Positions 43,598-50,711 of a stretch of 64,000 nt of DNA are shown here, piece after piece. The DNA comes from Spirochaetales bacterium (GTDB taxonomy: Bacteria > Spirochaetota > Spirochaetia > JABEVK01): assembly GCA_947478845.1 (NCBI GenBank), contig CANJXC010000001.1, positions 124,001 to 188,000 of the forward strand, given 5' to 3'. The stretch's first letter is position 1, and the number at the start of each line of letters is the position of its first letter. The translations under genes were made by a program, and so were the position numbers. The notes beneath the pieces were generated by a model that saw only the letters and a program-made list of their open reading frames with translations, was not told where the DNA came from and did no database searches.

Positions 43598-44011
43598 TCA
43601 GTCTTTAGCAAGAACTCGACGAAACTCGTCAGGTGTGACGATGCGGAACGGAACGGCTCCTTAGTATTCCAGAAGGTCAGCGTCTCCGGTGACCAGGAAC
43701 TCACCTTCGCCGGCGGCCGCGGTTTGGAGGAAGACTTGATCGTTGGGGTCGCGACAGGGTTCGAGGTGCACCCCTCCAACCCCTGACACCGTTTCGCAGT
43801 ATGGCAGGACTTCTTCGAGGAGTGCCTTCTGCTCGTCAGAACTCAGTTGAAACTTGGGGTAAGCGAGCACCCGCAGCAACTCTTTGGCGGTCGCCGAACT
43901 GACAAGTGGCGTTGTAGAACCCGATTTCCAAGCCTCTCGCAACCAACTCCAGCTCGCTCGGCTGAAGACAAGGGCTGAGATCAAAGTACTGGTGTCGAGT
44001 ACGACCTTCAC
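43598..44011 (-). pseudogene. PIN-domain toxin gene interrupted by an in-frame TAA
   Basis: From GTG at 44011 the gene encodes 116 residues of a PIN ribonuclease: VVLDTSTLISALVF (first acidic residue), ATAKELLRVLAYPKF, DPNDQVFLQTAAAGEGEFLVTGDADLLEY. It then meets TAA (43661-43663). The same frame continues for 19 codons with the family's usual end FRIVTPDEFRRVLAKD to TGA at 43598. All catalytic acids lie before the stop, so a shortened product might still act, but it lacks the last strand. The antitoxin stop overlaps the start (GTGA). Confidence 0.82.
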
Positions 44012-44229
44012 TGTGGCCTTCGCGCCCAAGACACGGCATCCTGAATGTCCTTTTCCGTGATTCCCAGTTCGTCCAGTTTGGTCCGAACCTGTGCGGAAGC
44101 GTCTGGATTGACTGGCGTCAGGACTATGCTGCCACCCTCACGGCGGACGTCGAAGTAGGAACTTGAGAACGCGGAGGCTACGGCCTTGGGAATCGTGATC
44201 TGGTTCTTGCTAGTCATCTTGGCAACCAT
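44008..44229 (-). CDS. AbrB/SpoVT-type antitoxin of the PIN module
   Basis: 73 residues: MTSKNQITIPKAVASAF is the swapped-hairpin AbrB DNA-binding start, followed by YFDVRREGGSIVLTPV and a helical C-terminal part (KLDELGITEKDIQDAVSWAR) that would wrap the PIN partner. ATG at 44229 has GAGGTGG six bases upstream. It overlaps the PIN gene by four bases, the usual antitoxin-toxin order. The antitoxin looks intact while its toxin carries a nonsense codon. Confidence 0.85.
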   Translation of the reverse strand: MVAKMTSKNQITIPKAVASAFSSSYFDVRREGGSIVLTPVNPDASAQVRTKLDELGITEKDIQDAVSWARRPQ

Positions 44230-44284
44230 GTTCCACCTCTAGTAAGAATGTCAGGAAATCTGTAATTCCTTGCAAGGCGGTTCG

Positions 44285-45034
44285 TCAGGTCGACTGGGGC
44301 CGCGCGAGAATCTCGCGGATCACCTTGTGGGTCAGGTCCTGAAGGTTCTCAACTATTCCGGGGATAGCGCCGCCGTCTCGTAGGTACAGCCTTCGGTTCA
44401 CCTCAATCATGATCGACAGCACCCGCGACTCGGTATCCAGGAACTCCAGAGGTACCGTAGAACCGGCATAGGGCCTGTCCAGTTCCACCGAGAGGCCCTC
44501 TGCTGCTTAGACGGACCTCACGGCATCGGTCAACCATGCGGGCGTGTGGCGGCCTTGGGTGCCAAGGCAGATGTCAGGCCGCTCAGGGTTTTGGTCTTCC
44601 TCGCGGAGAAAGGGCATTGCGGAGAAGGAGTGGCCATCGAAGAGGCAGCAGGTTCCAGTGGATTCCATCTTGGTGCGCACCAACTGGGTCAGCTTGGAAT
44701 GGTAGGGCCGGTAGAAGTCCCGAAGGACAATCTCTTTCCACTCGCGTTCTTCGCGAAAGTTGAGGCCCTCGTCTGTCTTGGTGTAGTAGAAGCCCATGCC
44801 CTTGGCGGCCATCGGTTCCAGGTCGTCAGGAACGAACCGCTCGACGTCGCAGAACACCCTCGAGAACTGCGCCTGCACCGAGTCGATACCTTCGACGTGG
44901 AAGATGCGTTCGGTGTACCAGTCGGTGAGCTTGTCGACTTTTCCCGCGACGAGCTCGGGTCGATAGAAGCCCTCGCGGAAGGGAAAGTGCGTTGAGGCGT
45001 GTGGGATGTGGAAGAGGAAGCTCTCGGGTGTCAC
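44285..45034 (-). pseudogene. N-formylglutamate-amidohydrolase-like gene, copy 1, with nonsense codon
   Basis: GTG at 45034 opens a product with FHIPHASTHFP (metal-binding His region), DWYTERIF, RVFCDVERF, YRPYHSKLTQLV and FDGHSFSAMP, the layout of the HutG/N-formylglutamate amidohydrolase family. After 175 residues the frame hits TAA at 44507-44509, exactly where copy 2 has TAC for Tyr. It then continues as ELDRPYAGSTVPLEFLD and SIMIEVNRRLYLRDGG to 44285. One substitution thus splits an otherwise whole gene. It overlaps the upstream unknown gene as GTGA and belongs to that three-gene unit. Confidence 0.8.
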
Positions 45035-45474
45035 GCGTTGGCCTCCGTGACGGCGACGCGGATCTGCCCGCAGATCTCATACCACCCCTGAGCAAGCGCG
45101 AGCGTGTAGAAGGCTGCCAGGCGAGGACCGGGAGCCTTGACGCATTCCTCAACCTCGGACCACAGGAAGTAGTCGATGAGTCCCACCGTTGTGCGCTCTA
45201 GCCAGTTGCCCTCGGAGTCAGCTGGACAGGGCCCGATGCACCAGAAAGGATTGTACAGGAACGTCAGACGCCACAGGTCCAGTTGTCTGCGGCTAAGCAC
45301 TTCCACCCAGCTGTTGCCTTCGATGTCGAGCTCGTCGCTTTCGTAGAGCTCCCACTCACCACCGATCTGGGGGTCGACCTTGGGGCCGGGCTGAAAAGGC
45401 GTGAAGATAGTGGGGCCCTCTTGGTAAATCGGGTCGTCGGAGCCGGCGGAACCGAGGTCGCTCACTTTTCCCAT
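45031..45474 (-). CDS. Protein of unknown function (middle of three-gene unit)
   Basis: 147 residues from ATG at 45474, which lies inside the end of the upstream gene in another frame; its own stop overlaps the next gene (GTGA). The sequence is acidic and Trp-rich (GGEWELYESDELDIEGNSW, RRQLDLWRLTFLYNPFWCIGP, GLIDYFLWSEVEECV) and probably a compact cytoplasmic domain. I recognise no family and no catalytic motif. Tight overlap with an amidohydrolase-like gene suggests a shared task, perhaps a modification or immunity-type function, which cannot be specified. Confidence 0.6.
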   Translation of the reverse strand: MGKVSDLGSAGSDDPIYQEGPTIFTPFQPGPKVDPQIGGEWELYESDELDIEGNSWVEVLSRRQLDLWRLTFLYNPFWCIGPCPADSEGNWLERTTVGLIDYFLWSEVEECVKAPGPRLAAFYTLALAQGWYEICGQIRVAVTEANA

Positions 45475-46127
45475 GATCCGACCTCCTGGGCGATCTGCGA
45501 GGCAATTGGCGAGGGTTTGAGGTCTTCGGTGTGGAACTTTCGCTTGAACTCGGGCGCATCCCTCCAGGCGGTCGTCCATTCCGAGGCGTGCTTGCCGCCC
45601 TGTCGGAAGAACGGGTTGAGGTAGTAGGCGACTGCTGTTGACTCATACAGGGCGATAACTGGCTTCCCGAGGAGTCTCAACTGTTCGAGCAGGAACGCAG
45701 GACTCGAGTCCGAAGGGAGTGGGTCTCGACCGATCTGGATGATGGCGTAGACCACACCGTCCGTCCAAAGGGCGAGCGGTCCTGCATCGAAGGGCGCGGG
45801 GCGTCCCCCCAGCACTTCGAGGGCAAATCGCAGGACTGCTCGATCGAGAGCGGAAGAATCGGCAAGTTTCGCTTCTTTCGCTCTGAGCTCTAGGTCCTTG
45901 GTCAAAAGCTCGTTCGCCTTCTTGAGATTTGCAATCTCCAAGTTCTGACGCTGAACGCTGCAAAAGAGCGATCTACGGTCGTCTGCGGTACGCTCGAGGA
46001 ACTCATCGAGGTCGTCAATGACTTCCAGTTCTGCCAGTCGTTCGACTCGGACAGTCGCGAGCGTTTGCTCTTCGATCGACCTGAGCAGTGCTCGCGCTGT
46101 GGTCTTCGCCTTCCTCAGCTGTCCCAC
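45462..46127 (-). CDS. Coiled-coil protein of unknown function (first of three-gene unit)
   Basis: 221 residues from a GTG at 46127 without a good ribosome-binding site. Residues 1-90 are helical and charged with a likely coiled coil (QRQNLEIANLKKANELLTKDL); residues 95-200 form a separate domain (FALEVLGGRP, LALWTDGVVYAIIQIGRDP, FLLEQLRLLGKPVIALYES) that could be a Rossmann- or TIR-like alpha/beta fold. No family is recognised. It overlaps the next gene and starts the unit that ends in the broken amidohydrolase-like gene. Confidence 0.6.
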   Translation of the reverse strand: MGQLRKAKTTARALLRSIEEQTLATVRVERLAELEVIDDLDEFLERTADDRRSLFCSVQRQNLEIANLKKANELLTKDLELRAKEAKLADSSALDRAVLRFALEVLGGRPAPFDAGPLALWTDGVVYAIIQIGRDPLPSDSSPAFLLEQLRLLGKPVIALYESTAVAYYLNPFFRQGGKHASEWTTAWRDAPEFKRKFHTEDLKPSPIASQIAQEVGSWEK

Positions 46128-46173
46128 TGGAAGCCAGCCCAGGTAATAATGTCCTGAGATGAAGGACCTCCTC

Positions 46174-46455
46174 CTACACCTTCTTCGCCTTTCCCGCCTT
46201 CTTGCGGGCGAAGTTGGCCGTCAGGTTCAAATTGGCGCGGAGTTGTTGGAAACCTTCCACCGACGCAGACCGGCTGGCCACGACGATGTCGGCCAGGTTG
46301 TCGTACGCGAGCTTGGCGTCTTCGCCGGTGGCCTCGTACATCACACGTTGGTTAGCGTTGATCCCCAAGTGTTCGCCTTCCACCATCGCATCCTTGCCGG
46401 CCGCCATGTACAGGAACGTCCAGCCATCCTTCGCTTCCTTCCGAGGGTTTTGGTT
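46174..46455 (-). pseudogene. Truncated gene remnant
   Basis: An open frame between a TAG near 46456 and the stop at 46174 encodes about 93 residues (PRKEAKDGWTFLYMAAGK, LGINANQRVMYEATGEDAK, LAYDNLADIVVASRSASVEG and a Lys-rich end). The text reads like the C-terminal part of a helical protein, and only internal ATGs (46407) are available as start, without a ribosome-binding site. It is probably the 3' remnant of a longer gene. The family is not recognised. Confidence 0.4.
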
Positions 46456-46507
46456 CTACAAATAAGTCTTTTCACAGTAAACCTTTACTAGAATCATAAA
46501 ACTGGCT

Positions 46508-46526
46508 AGTATACAATTCGTATACT
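46508..46526. promoter_or_regulatory. Inverted repeat AGTATAC-AATTC-GTATACT after hepT
   Basis: Perfect seven-base arms overlapping the hepT stop codon region. It resembles the GTATA-type inverted repeat that follows mazF at 42824-42846. Confidence 0.4.
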
Positions 46527-46861
46527 CAAAGCTCACCAAGAATCTCTGCTAACTGGATGCGAAGTTTCGGAATCCGAGTCACGGCGACATCCCAGACAAT
46601 GGCGTAGTCGACGGAAAAATAGCCATGGATCAGCTTGTCTCTCATGCCCGCTATGCCTCGCCAGTCAATATCTCGATGCTGAAGAGTGAACTCATTGGAT
46701 AGTTGCTTGACCGCCTCACCCATGATTTCAAGGCTACGAGCATAGGCACGCTTGAGCACATCATCAACAAGAAACGCAGCGCGATCGGTTCGGGCTGTTT
46801 GGGTCTCGAGAAACCTAACCTCATCAAGGACATGACGTAGGAGTTCGAGGTCAGAGTGCAA
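46526..46861 (-). CDS. hepT: HepT-like HEPN ribonuclease toxin
   Basis: DUF86/HEPN family, 111 residues, all-helical. The RNase motif R-x4-H appears as RDKLIHGYF near residue 73-81, preceded by ARSLEIMGEAVKQLS, which is the family signature. In HepT-MntA pairs the toxin is a tRNA/RNA-cleaving HEPN dimer that MntA silences by adenylylating the tyrosine next to the motif (here HGYF). The TTG start at 46861 overlaps the mntA end by 11 bases. Intact by all visible features. Confidence 0.9.
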   Translation of the reverse strand: MHSDLELLRHVLDEVRFLETQTARTDRAAFLVDDVLKRAYARSLEIMGEAVKQLSNEFTLQHRDIDWRGIAGMRDKLIHGYFSVDYAIVWDVAVTRIPKLRIQLAEILGEL

Positions 46862-47153
46862 GGTACTCGACCTCTCGCAGAATGTGAGGCCCCAGGTAGG
46901 GACTGAGCGAATCTCGAGTCACGAGGTCAACCTTTCTTCCGAGTTGGTCTTCGAGGTAGTAGGCCAGCCCGATGAAATTGTCAAAGCTTTTTTGATCTGG
47001 CTGGAACTCGACAAGCAGATCGATGTCGCTTTTGTCGGTCTCACGCCCTTGAGCGAAGGACCCAAAAAGACCGAGGGTCGTCACGCCAAAGCTCGAGATG
47101 GAACCACGATTCTCCCGGAGGAACTGGAAAATTTCGCGCTTGTGACTGACCAT
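46851..47153 (-). CDS. mntA: MntA-like nucleotidyltransferase antitoxin
   Basis: Minimal nucleotidyltransferase of 100 residues with the GSFAQGRETDKSDIDLLVEF signature (GSx10DxD), followed by FDNFIGLAYYLEDQLGRKVDLVTRDSL. It would transfer AMP groups to the HepT tyrosine and so neutralise it. The ATG at 47153 has no Shine-Dalgarno sequence but stands 7 nt after TATAGT (47160-47165, with GTGACC 17 nt further at 47183-47188), so the module mRNA is probably leaderless. Confidence 0.9.
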   Translation of the reverse strand: MVSHKREIFQFLRENRGSISSFGVTTLGLFGSFAQGRETDKSDIDLLVEFQPDQKSFDNFIGLAYYLEDQLGRKVDLVTRDSLSPYLGPHILREVEYLAL

Positions 47154-47241
47154 ACTACCACTATAGTTCTTCTTTCCCCTTTGGTCACGTGAACCTGGCT
47201 GGAACGAGCTCGACTCCTTGGTTGTGGCGCTCGTCGTCCGA

Positions 47242-47860
47242 CTACGGCAGGTGTAAGTCGTCCGGGCCCCCGAGGATTATCGGCGGGTACCAGGCCGTGT
47301 TCTCGCGCACCCACGCACCCTGTGCTTTGCGAAGCACCTTCTTGGTCAAGTCTTGGAGGCGCTCAAGGGACCCGGGGATGGCACCACCGTCCCGCAGGTA
47401 CAACCGGCGGTTCACCTCGATCATGATCGAAAGTACCCGAGGTTCGGCGTCTAGGAACTCCAGCGGAACCATAGAGCCTGCATAGGGCCTGTCCAGCTCC
47501 ACCGAGAGTCCGGCTGCTGCGTAGACGGACCTCACGGCATCGGTCAACCATGCGGGCGTGTGGCGGCCTTGGGTGCCAAGGCAGATGTCAGGCCGCTCAG
47601 GGTTTTGGTCTTCCTCGCGGAGAAAGGGCATTGCGGAGAACGAGTGGCCATCGATGAGGCAGCAGAGTCCAGTAACCTCGAGCTTATGGCGAACCAACTC
47701 GGTGAGCCGGGCATGATGAGGGCGGTAGAAATCGCGCAGAACTATTTCTTTCCACCGACCTAGTTGGCGAAACTCCACGCCTTGGTCGGTCTTAGTGCAG
47801 TAAAACCCCACCCCTTTTGCCGCCATCGGCTCAAGAGCATCGGGAAAAAGGAACAGAAAA
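47242..47860 (-). pseudogene. N-formylglutamate-amidohydrolase-like gene, copy 2, N-terminally truncated
   Basis: The frame carries FPDALEPMAAKGVGFYCTK, RPHHARLTELVRHKLE, DGHSFSAMPFLREEDQ, LDRPYAGSMVPLEFL, SIMIEVNRRLYLRDGG and a C-terminal extension ending GGPDDLHLP. The first 70 residues of the family, with the HxPH metal-binding region seen in copy 1, are missing, and upstream sequence diverges abruptly near 47850. From the first ATG (47826) 194 residues could be made, but without the metal site. It follows the metK-like gene by 30-60 bases and was perhaps the last gene of that operon. Confidence 0.75.
47522..47654. repeat. 119-bp identical block shared by the two amidohydrolase-like copies
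   Basis: 47522-47640 is identical base for base to 44508-44626, and after one mismatch identity continues to 47654/44640. Outside this block the two genes differ at many positions, so the block was exchanged recently, by gene conversion or recombination. Confidence 0.85.
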
Positions 47861-47890
47861 CTGGCGGCCGTCAGGATGACGACTCTCGGG

Positions 47891-48946
47891 TCACAGTTCT
47901 AACTCCGATTGGTTCCACGGCAAGTTCGAGCCCCAGAAGTGCGTCCCCAGCCCCAAATCCTGAGCAATGCTCGAGGTCGGGAAACGGCCCCGCATCGCAT
48001 CAAACTCAAACCATTGGTCGGCAAACTTGTTTCCCCGCCCGCGCGAGCGCCACGAGACCTCCAGCGGTCGCGGCACATTGGGAGCCCAGCAGGTCTGGAT
48101 CAAACACTCGCTGGCTCCCGTTTGTACTGCGTGGATGGCCGCCCGGCGCGCGTTGTAGGCTGCCAACCGGTCAATGTGCGTCAGGTGCTTTCCCGATAGC
48201 GCTCCACCACCCAGCGGCACCCGGGGACCGTAGTAGTCCATCACCAGCTTGCGTCCCGTCTGGCCGTTGTCGAAATCGCTGCCGCCGCCCTCCAAGGGTC
48301 CGTTCGGGTTCACGAGGGTTTCGACGTCGCTCCAGGGCGTCTTCCAGCGGTCGTCGGCTTGTCGCACGCCCTCCCACGCTCCGGCGATGGCCCGCAACAC
48401 CTCGCCGCAGAACCCGAGGAACGACGCACCGACCGGCTGTTGCACTGTCAGAAGCACCATTTCCAAATGCCACGCAGCACGGAGGCCGGTGCCCACCTCC
48501 CGAATCTGAATGAGCAGCTTGCCGTCGGGCCCGAAAGACGCCAGGGCCTCACGGAAGCTGTGCGCCAGAAAGTGTTCGGGGGACAGCCAGCGTGTCTTAG
48601 CGTCGTAGCCCGCCCACCCGATTACGATGGCCTGATCGTTGACGTGGTGTGTCCATTCGCGCCCGTCGCGCTCGTAGACGCACAGGTGGTCTGCGAAGCG
48701 GTATCGTCCCATCTCAACCCCGATTGCTACCCCCGCCGCTCGGATCACGTCCTCCACCGACCTCGGCAAGGGCGACCGTAGAGCAAGTGCCCCCGACAGC
48801 CATATCTGGTCGCACCAGATTCCCGCTTCGACCTGACCATAGGCATCGTCATCGACTTTGTACGCTTCGGCCAGCAAAGCATCGACGAACTGATCGCAAA
48901 GCTTATCGGGGTGTCCACCAAGCACCATCTCGCTCCAGCGCTTCAT
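47891..48946 (-). CDS. Divergent S-adenosylmethionine-synthetase-like protein
   Basis: 351 residues with all three MetK regions: GGHPDKLCDQFVDALLAEA (ATP/Met site), NDQAIVIGWAGYDAK, FGPDGKLLIQI, DNGQTGRKLVMDYYGPRVPLGGGALSGK and the C-terminal FWGSNLPW. The conserved GEITT-like loop is replaced by SGALALRS, and the Asp after SGK is His (SGKHLT), so metal binding or substrate choice may differ. It is shorter than housekeeping MetK. ATG at 48946 overlaps the VWA gene (ATGA). As last gene of a MoxR-VWA operon it is unlikely to be the cell's only SAM synthetase; it may supply SAM to a local modification system or make a SAM-like product. Confidence 0.85.
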   Translation of the reverse strand: MKRWSEMVLGGHPDKLCDQFVDALLAEAYKVDDDAYGQVEAGIWCDQIWLSGALALRSPLPRSVEDVIRAAGVAIGVEMGRYRFADHLCVYERDGREWTHHVNDQAIVIGWAGYDAKTRWLSPEHFLAHSFREALASFGPDGKLLIQIREVGTGLRAAWHLEMVLLTVQQPVGASFLGFCGEVLRAIAGAWEGVRQADDRWKTPWSDVETLVNPNGPLEGGGSDFDNGQTGRKLVMDYYGPRVPLGGGALSGKHLTHIDRLAAYNARRAAIHAVQTGASECLIQTCWAPNVPRPLEVSWRSRGRGNKFADQWFEFDAMRGRFPTSSIAQDLGLGTHFWGSNLPWNQSELEL

Positions 48947-50253
48947 CGGGGAACCTCCTTCAACTTCGTCCAGGGCAAACCAGCGTTCTGTATGGCCTGC
49001 GGATCTCCGGCGGCGGAAATCAAGACGTGAAGTCTCGTGTGCTGACACTTGCGCACTAGGGCGGGCTCGACCTTCTCTACGTAACCGTCGGTGACGATGA
49101 CGGCCGCCTCGGGTTTGGTGAGCGCCAGGTGCCTGAGCACGCAGGCCAAACTGGTTCCTCCCGAGGTCGACGTCTTGAGTGCACCCTCCTGGATCACCGC
49201 CGGGGCAACCTCATCACTGAACGCCCAGAAAGGCCTGCGGATGTGTTTCGAAAGCGAGCCCAGGAGACCCGCCAACGCCGACAGCTCGGCATTCATCGAA
49301 CCGGAAACGTCGAGGAACAACTGGGCACTCCCCTTCGGCTTTGACCTCGCCCCCTCCCAACGTGCTTCCGGTAGGAAGGGCGACCACAGCGAGCGAACGA
49401 ACGCCCGACGGTCTGTGGTCGACAACACGGGTAGGAGGTAAGGCGTGGGCACGACCGCCGATTGCCTGGACCTTCGATCGGGAGTCACATGCTGTTCCAG
49501 AAGCCGGGCGAAAGCACGCCGCCAGTCGCGGCGGGTTGGTGGATCGATCTTGTGCAGGGCCTCGTACGGGTCGGCACCCACGCCGCGCTCCCGGGGACTC
49601 CGCCAGATGCCCCCACCGTTCATCTCTTTGAGGGCGCCATCGAGCGCGTCCGCCAGTTTTTCGGGAAGGCCTTGGCCGAGCTCGGTATGGTTTCCCAAGA
49701 GCTTGCCCGAACCTTTGGCGGGCATTTTCGCGCTCGCAAGGTCTCCCGCCAGTGAGGCAATGTCGTCGGCGACAAGGTAGCCGAGGTAAAGCGACTTCCA
49801 AAGGTTTGTCTGGCTCGAGGTGCGGTAGTCGCGCAACTCGACGTCGACAGGAGGACGAAGCAGCTTCATTGGCCACAACTGGCTCGCGTAGTACCGACCC
49901 ATCATAGAACTGTAGGCAGGCCCAAGTTGGCGGTGGATAATGGCGTTGATAACAGCATCGCATGCAAGGTGGCGGGTCGCGTTGTAGGGCCCGGTTTCGT
50001 CGGTGTGGCGAAGCAGAACGTGAAGAAACTCGTGGCACATCAGGGCTTTAATGTGCTCATCGGTGTGGCAGTGTAACTCGAGGAATCCTAGGTTTACTTT
50101 CAAAACCGGCTCGACCTCACAGGTTACGGCCAGTGTGGGCACGGAGTCGGTGAACTCAACGGCAAGGATGCGCAGCAGGCTGCGGACGGCAAAGGGATTT
50201 TCGTCGATGAGCTCCAACAACAGACTTTGAAACAATTCGGTGGTGACGTTCAT
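48943..50253 (-). CDS. Metallopeptidase-VWA fusion protein (DUF2201/COG3864 type)
   Basis: 436 residues. The N-terminal domain carries a zinc-protease motif His74-Glu75-Phe-Leu-His78 in LMCHEFLHVLLRHTDET. The C-terminal domain (about 305-420) is von Willebrand factor A-like with the MIDAS motif DVSGSM at 315-320 and TDGY near 389-392. Partners of MoxR ATPases usually have such VWA domains; together they remodel or load metal into target proteins. ATG at 50253 overlaps the upstream gene (ATGA). It looks intact. A second protein of the same type lies at 63145. Confidence 0.9.
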   Translation of the reverse strand: MNVTTELFQSLLLELIDENPFAVRSLLRILAVEFTDSVPTLAVTCEVEPVLKVNLGFLELHCHTDEHIKALMCHEFLHVLLRHTDETGPYNATRHLACDAVINAIIHRQLGPAYSSMMGRYYASQLWPMKLLRPPVDVELRDYRTSSQTNLWKSLYLGYLVADDIASLAGDLASAKMPAKGSGKLLGNHTELGQGLPEKLADALDGALKEMNGGGIWRSPRERGVGADPYEALHKIDPPTRRDWRRAFARLLEQHVTPDRRSRQSAVVPTPYLLPVLSTTDRRAFVRSLWSPFLPEARWEGARSKPKGSAQLFLDVSGSMNAELSALAGLLGSLSKHIRRPFWAFSDEVAPAVIQEGALKTSTSGGTSLACVLRHLALTKPEAAVIVTDGYVEKVEPALVRKCQHTRLHVLISAAGDPQAIQNAGLPWTKLKEVPR

Positions 50254-50711
50254 GCGTAGAACCCCTCCGGTCGGTACAGGTCGAGCTTACGGCCTAAGCT
50301 GGCATCCGTCCACAGCACGGGGCGGTACGGGTCATACAGGAAAGCCGTGCACAGTCCAAGCCACAAGGCTTGCTCCAGTACCGCCTCAGCCGGCGCGTGG
50401 AGGGCCGAGAGATAGGTTGGTGGGGCATCGGTGGGACGCGCAATGAGCCTAGTGACTGGGAACTCGAACCGGCCGACAAGCTCCTGCGGTTGTTCCAGAC
50501 CGACGTGCTTGAGGAGTTTGAGCAGAAACGAAACTTTTCCTGTGACGCCCTCGAAGTCGAGGCCGACCTGAAGGACCAGAGGGCAGCGGACAGAACCCTT
50601 TTCCTTCCCCAGCAGGGACCCTTTGAGGGGCGCTTCGCGGGATCGCACCATCGGTCCGCCGAAGTTGGCCCACAGTGTCTCGCGCTTGGCTTCGATCCCC
50701 TGCGCCCTCAT
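50250..50711 (-). CDS. Protein of unknown function in the MoxR-VWA-MetK operon
   Basis: 153 residues from ATG at 50711 (ATGA overlap with the MoxR gene) to a stop that overlaps the VWA gene. Beta-rich N-terminal half (KETLWANFGG-like start, SVRCPLVLQVGLDFEGVTGKVSF) and helical C-terminal half (AEAVLEQALWLGLCTAFLYDP) with the ending LGRKLDLYRPEGFYA. No membrane helix or known motif. The strict overlaps on both sides imply stoichiometric production with the ATPase and the VWA protein, so it is probably an adaptor or target of the MoxR machine. Confidence 0.65.
   Translation of the reverse strand: MRAQGIEAKRETLWANFGGPMVRSREAPLKGSLLGKEKGSVRCPLVLQVGLDFEGVTGKVSFLLKLLKHVGLEQPQELVGRFEFPVTRLIARPTDAPPTYLSALHAPAEAVLEQALWLGLCTAFLYDPYRPVLWTDASLGRKLDLYRPEGFYA

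Noticed and set aside
43481-43786. Plus-strand gene between mazE and the PIN gene
   Set aside because: Most of it is antisense to the PIN coding frame, including the C-terminal part after the nonsense codon, and it has no known relatives.
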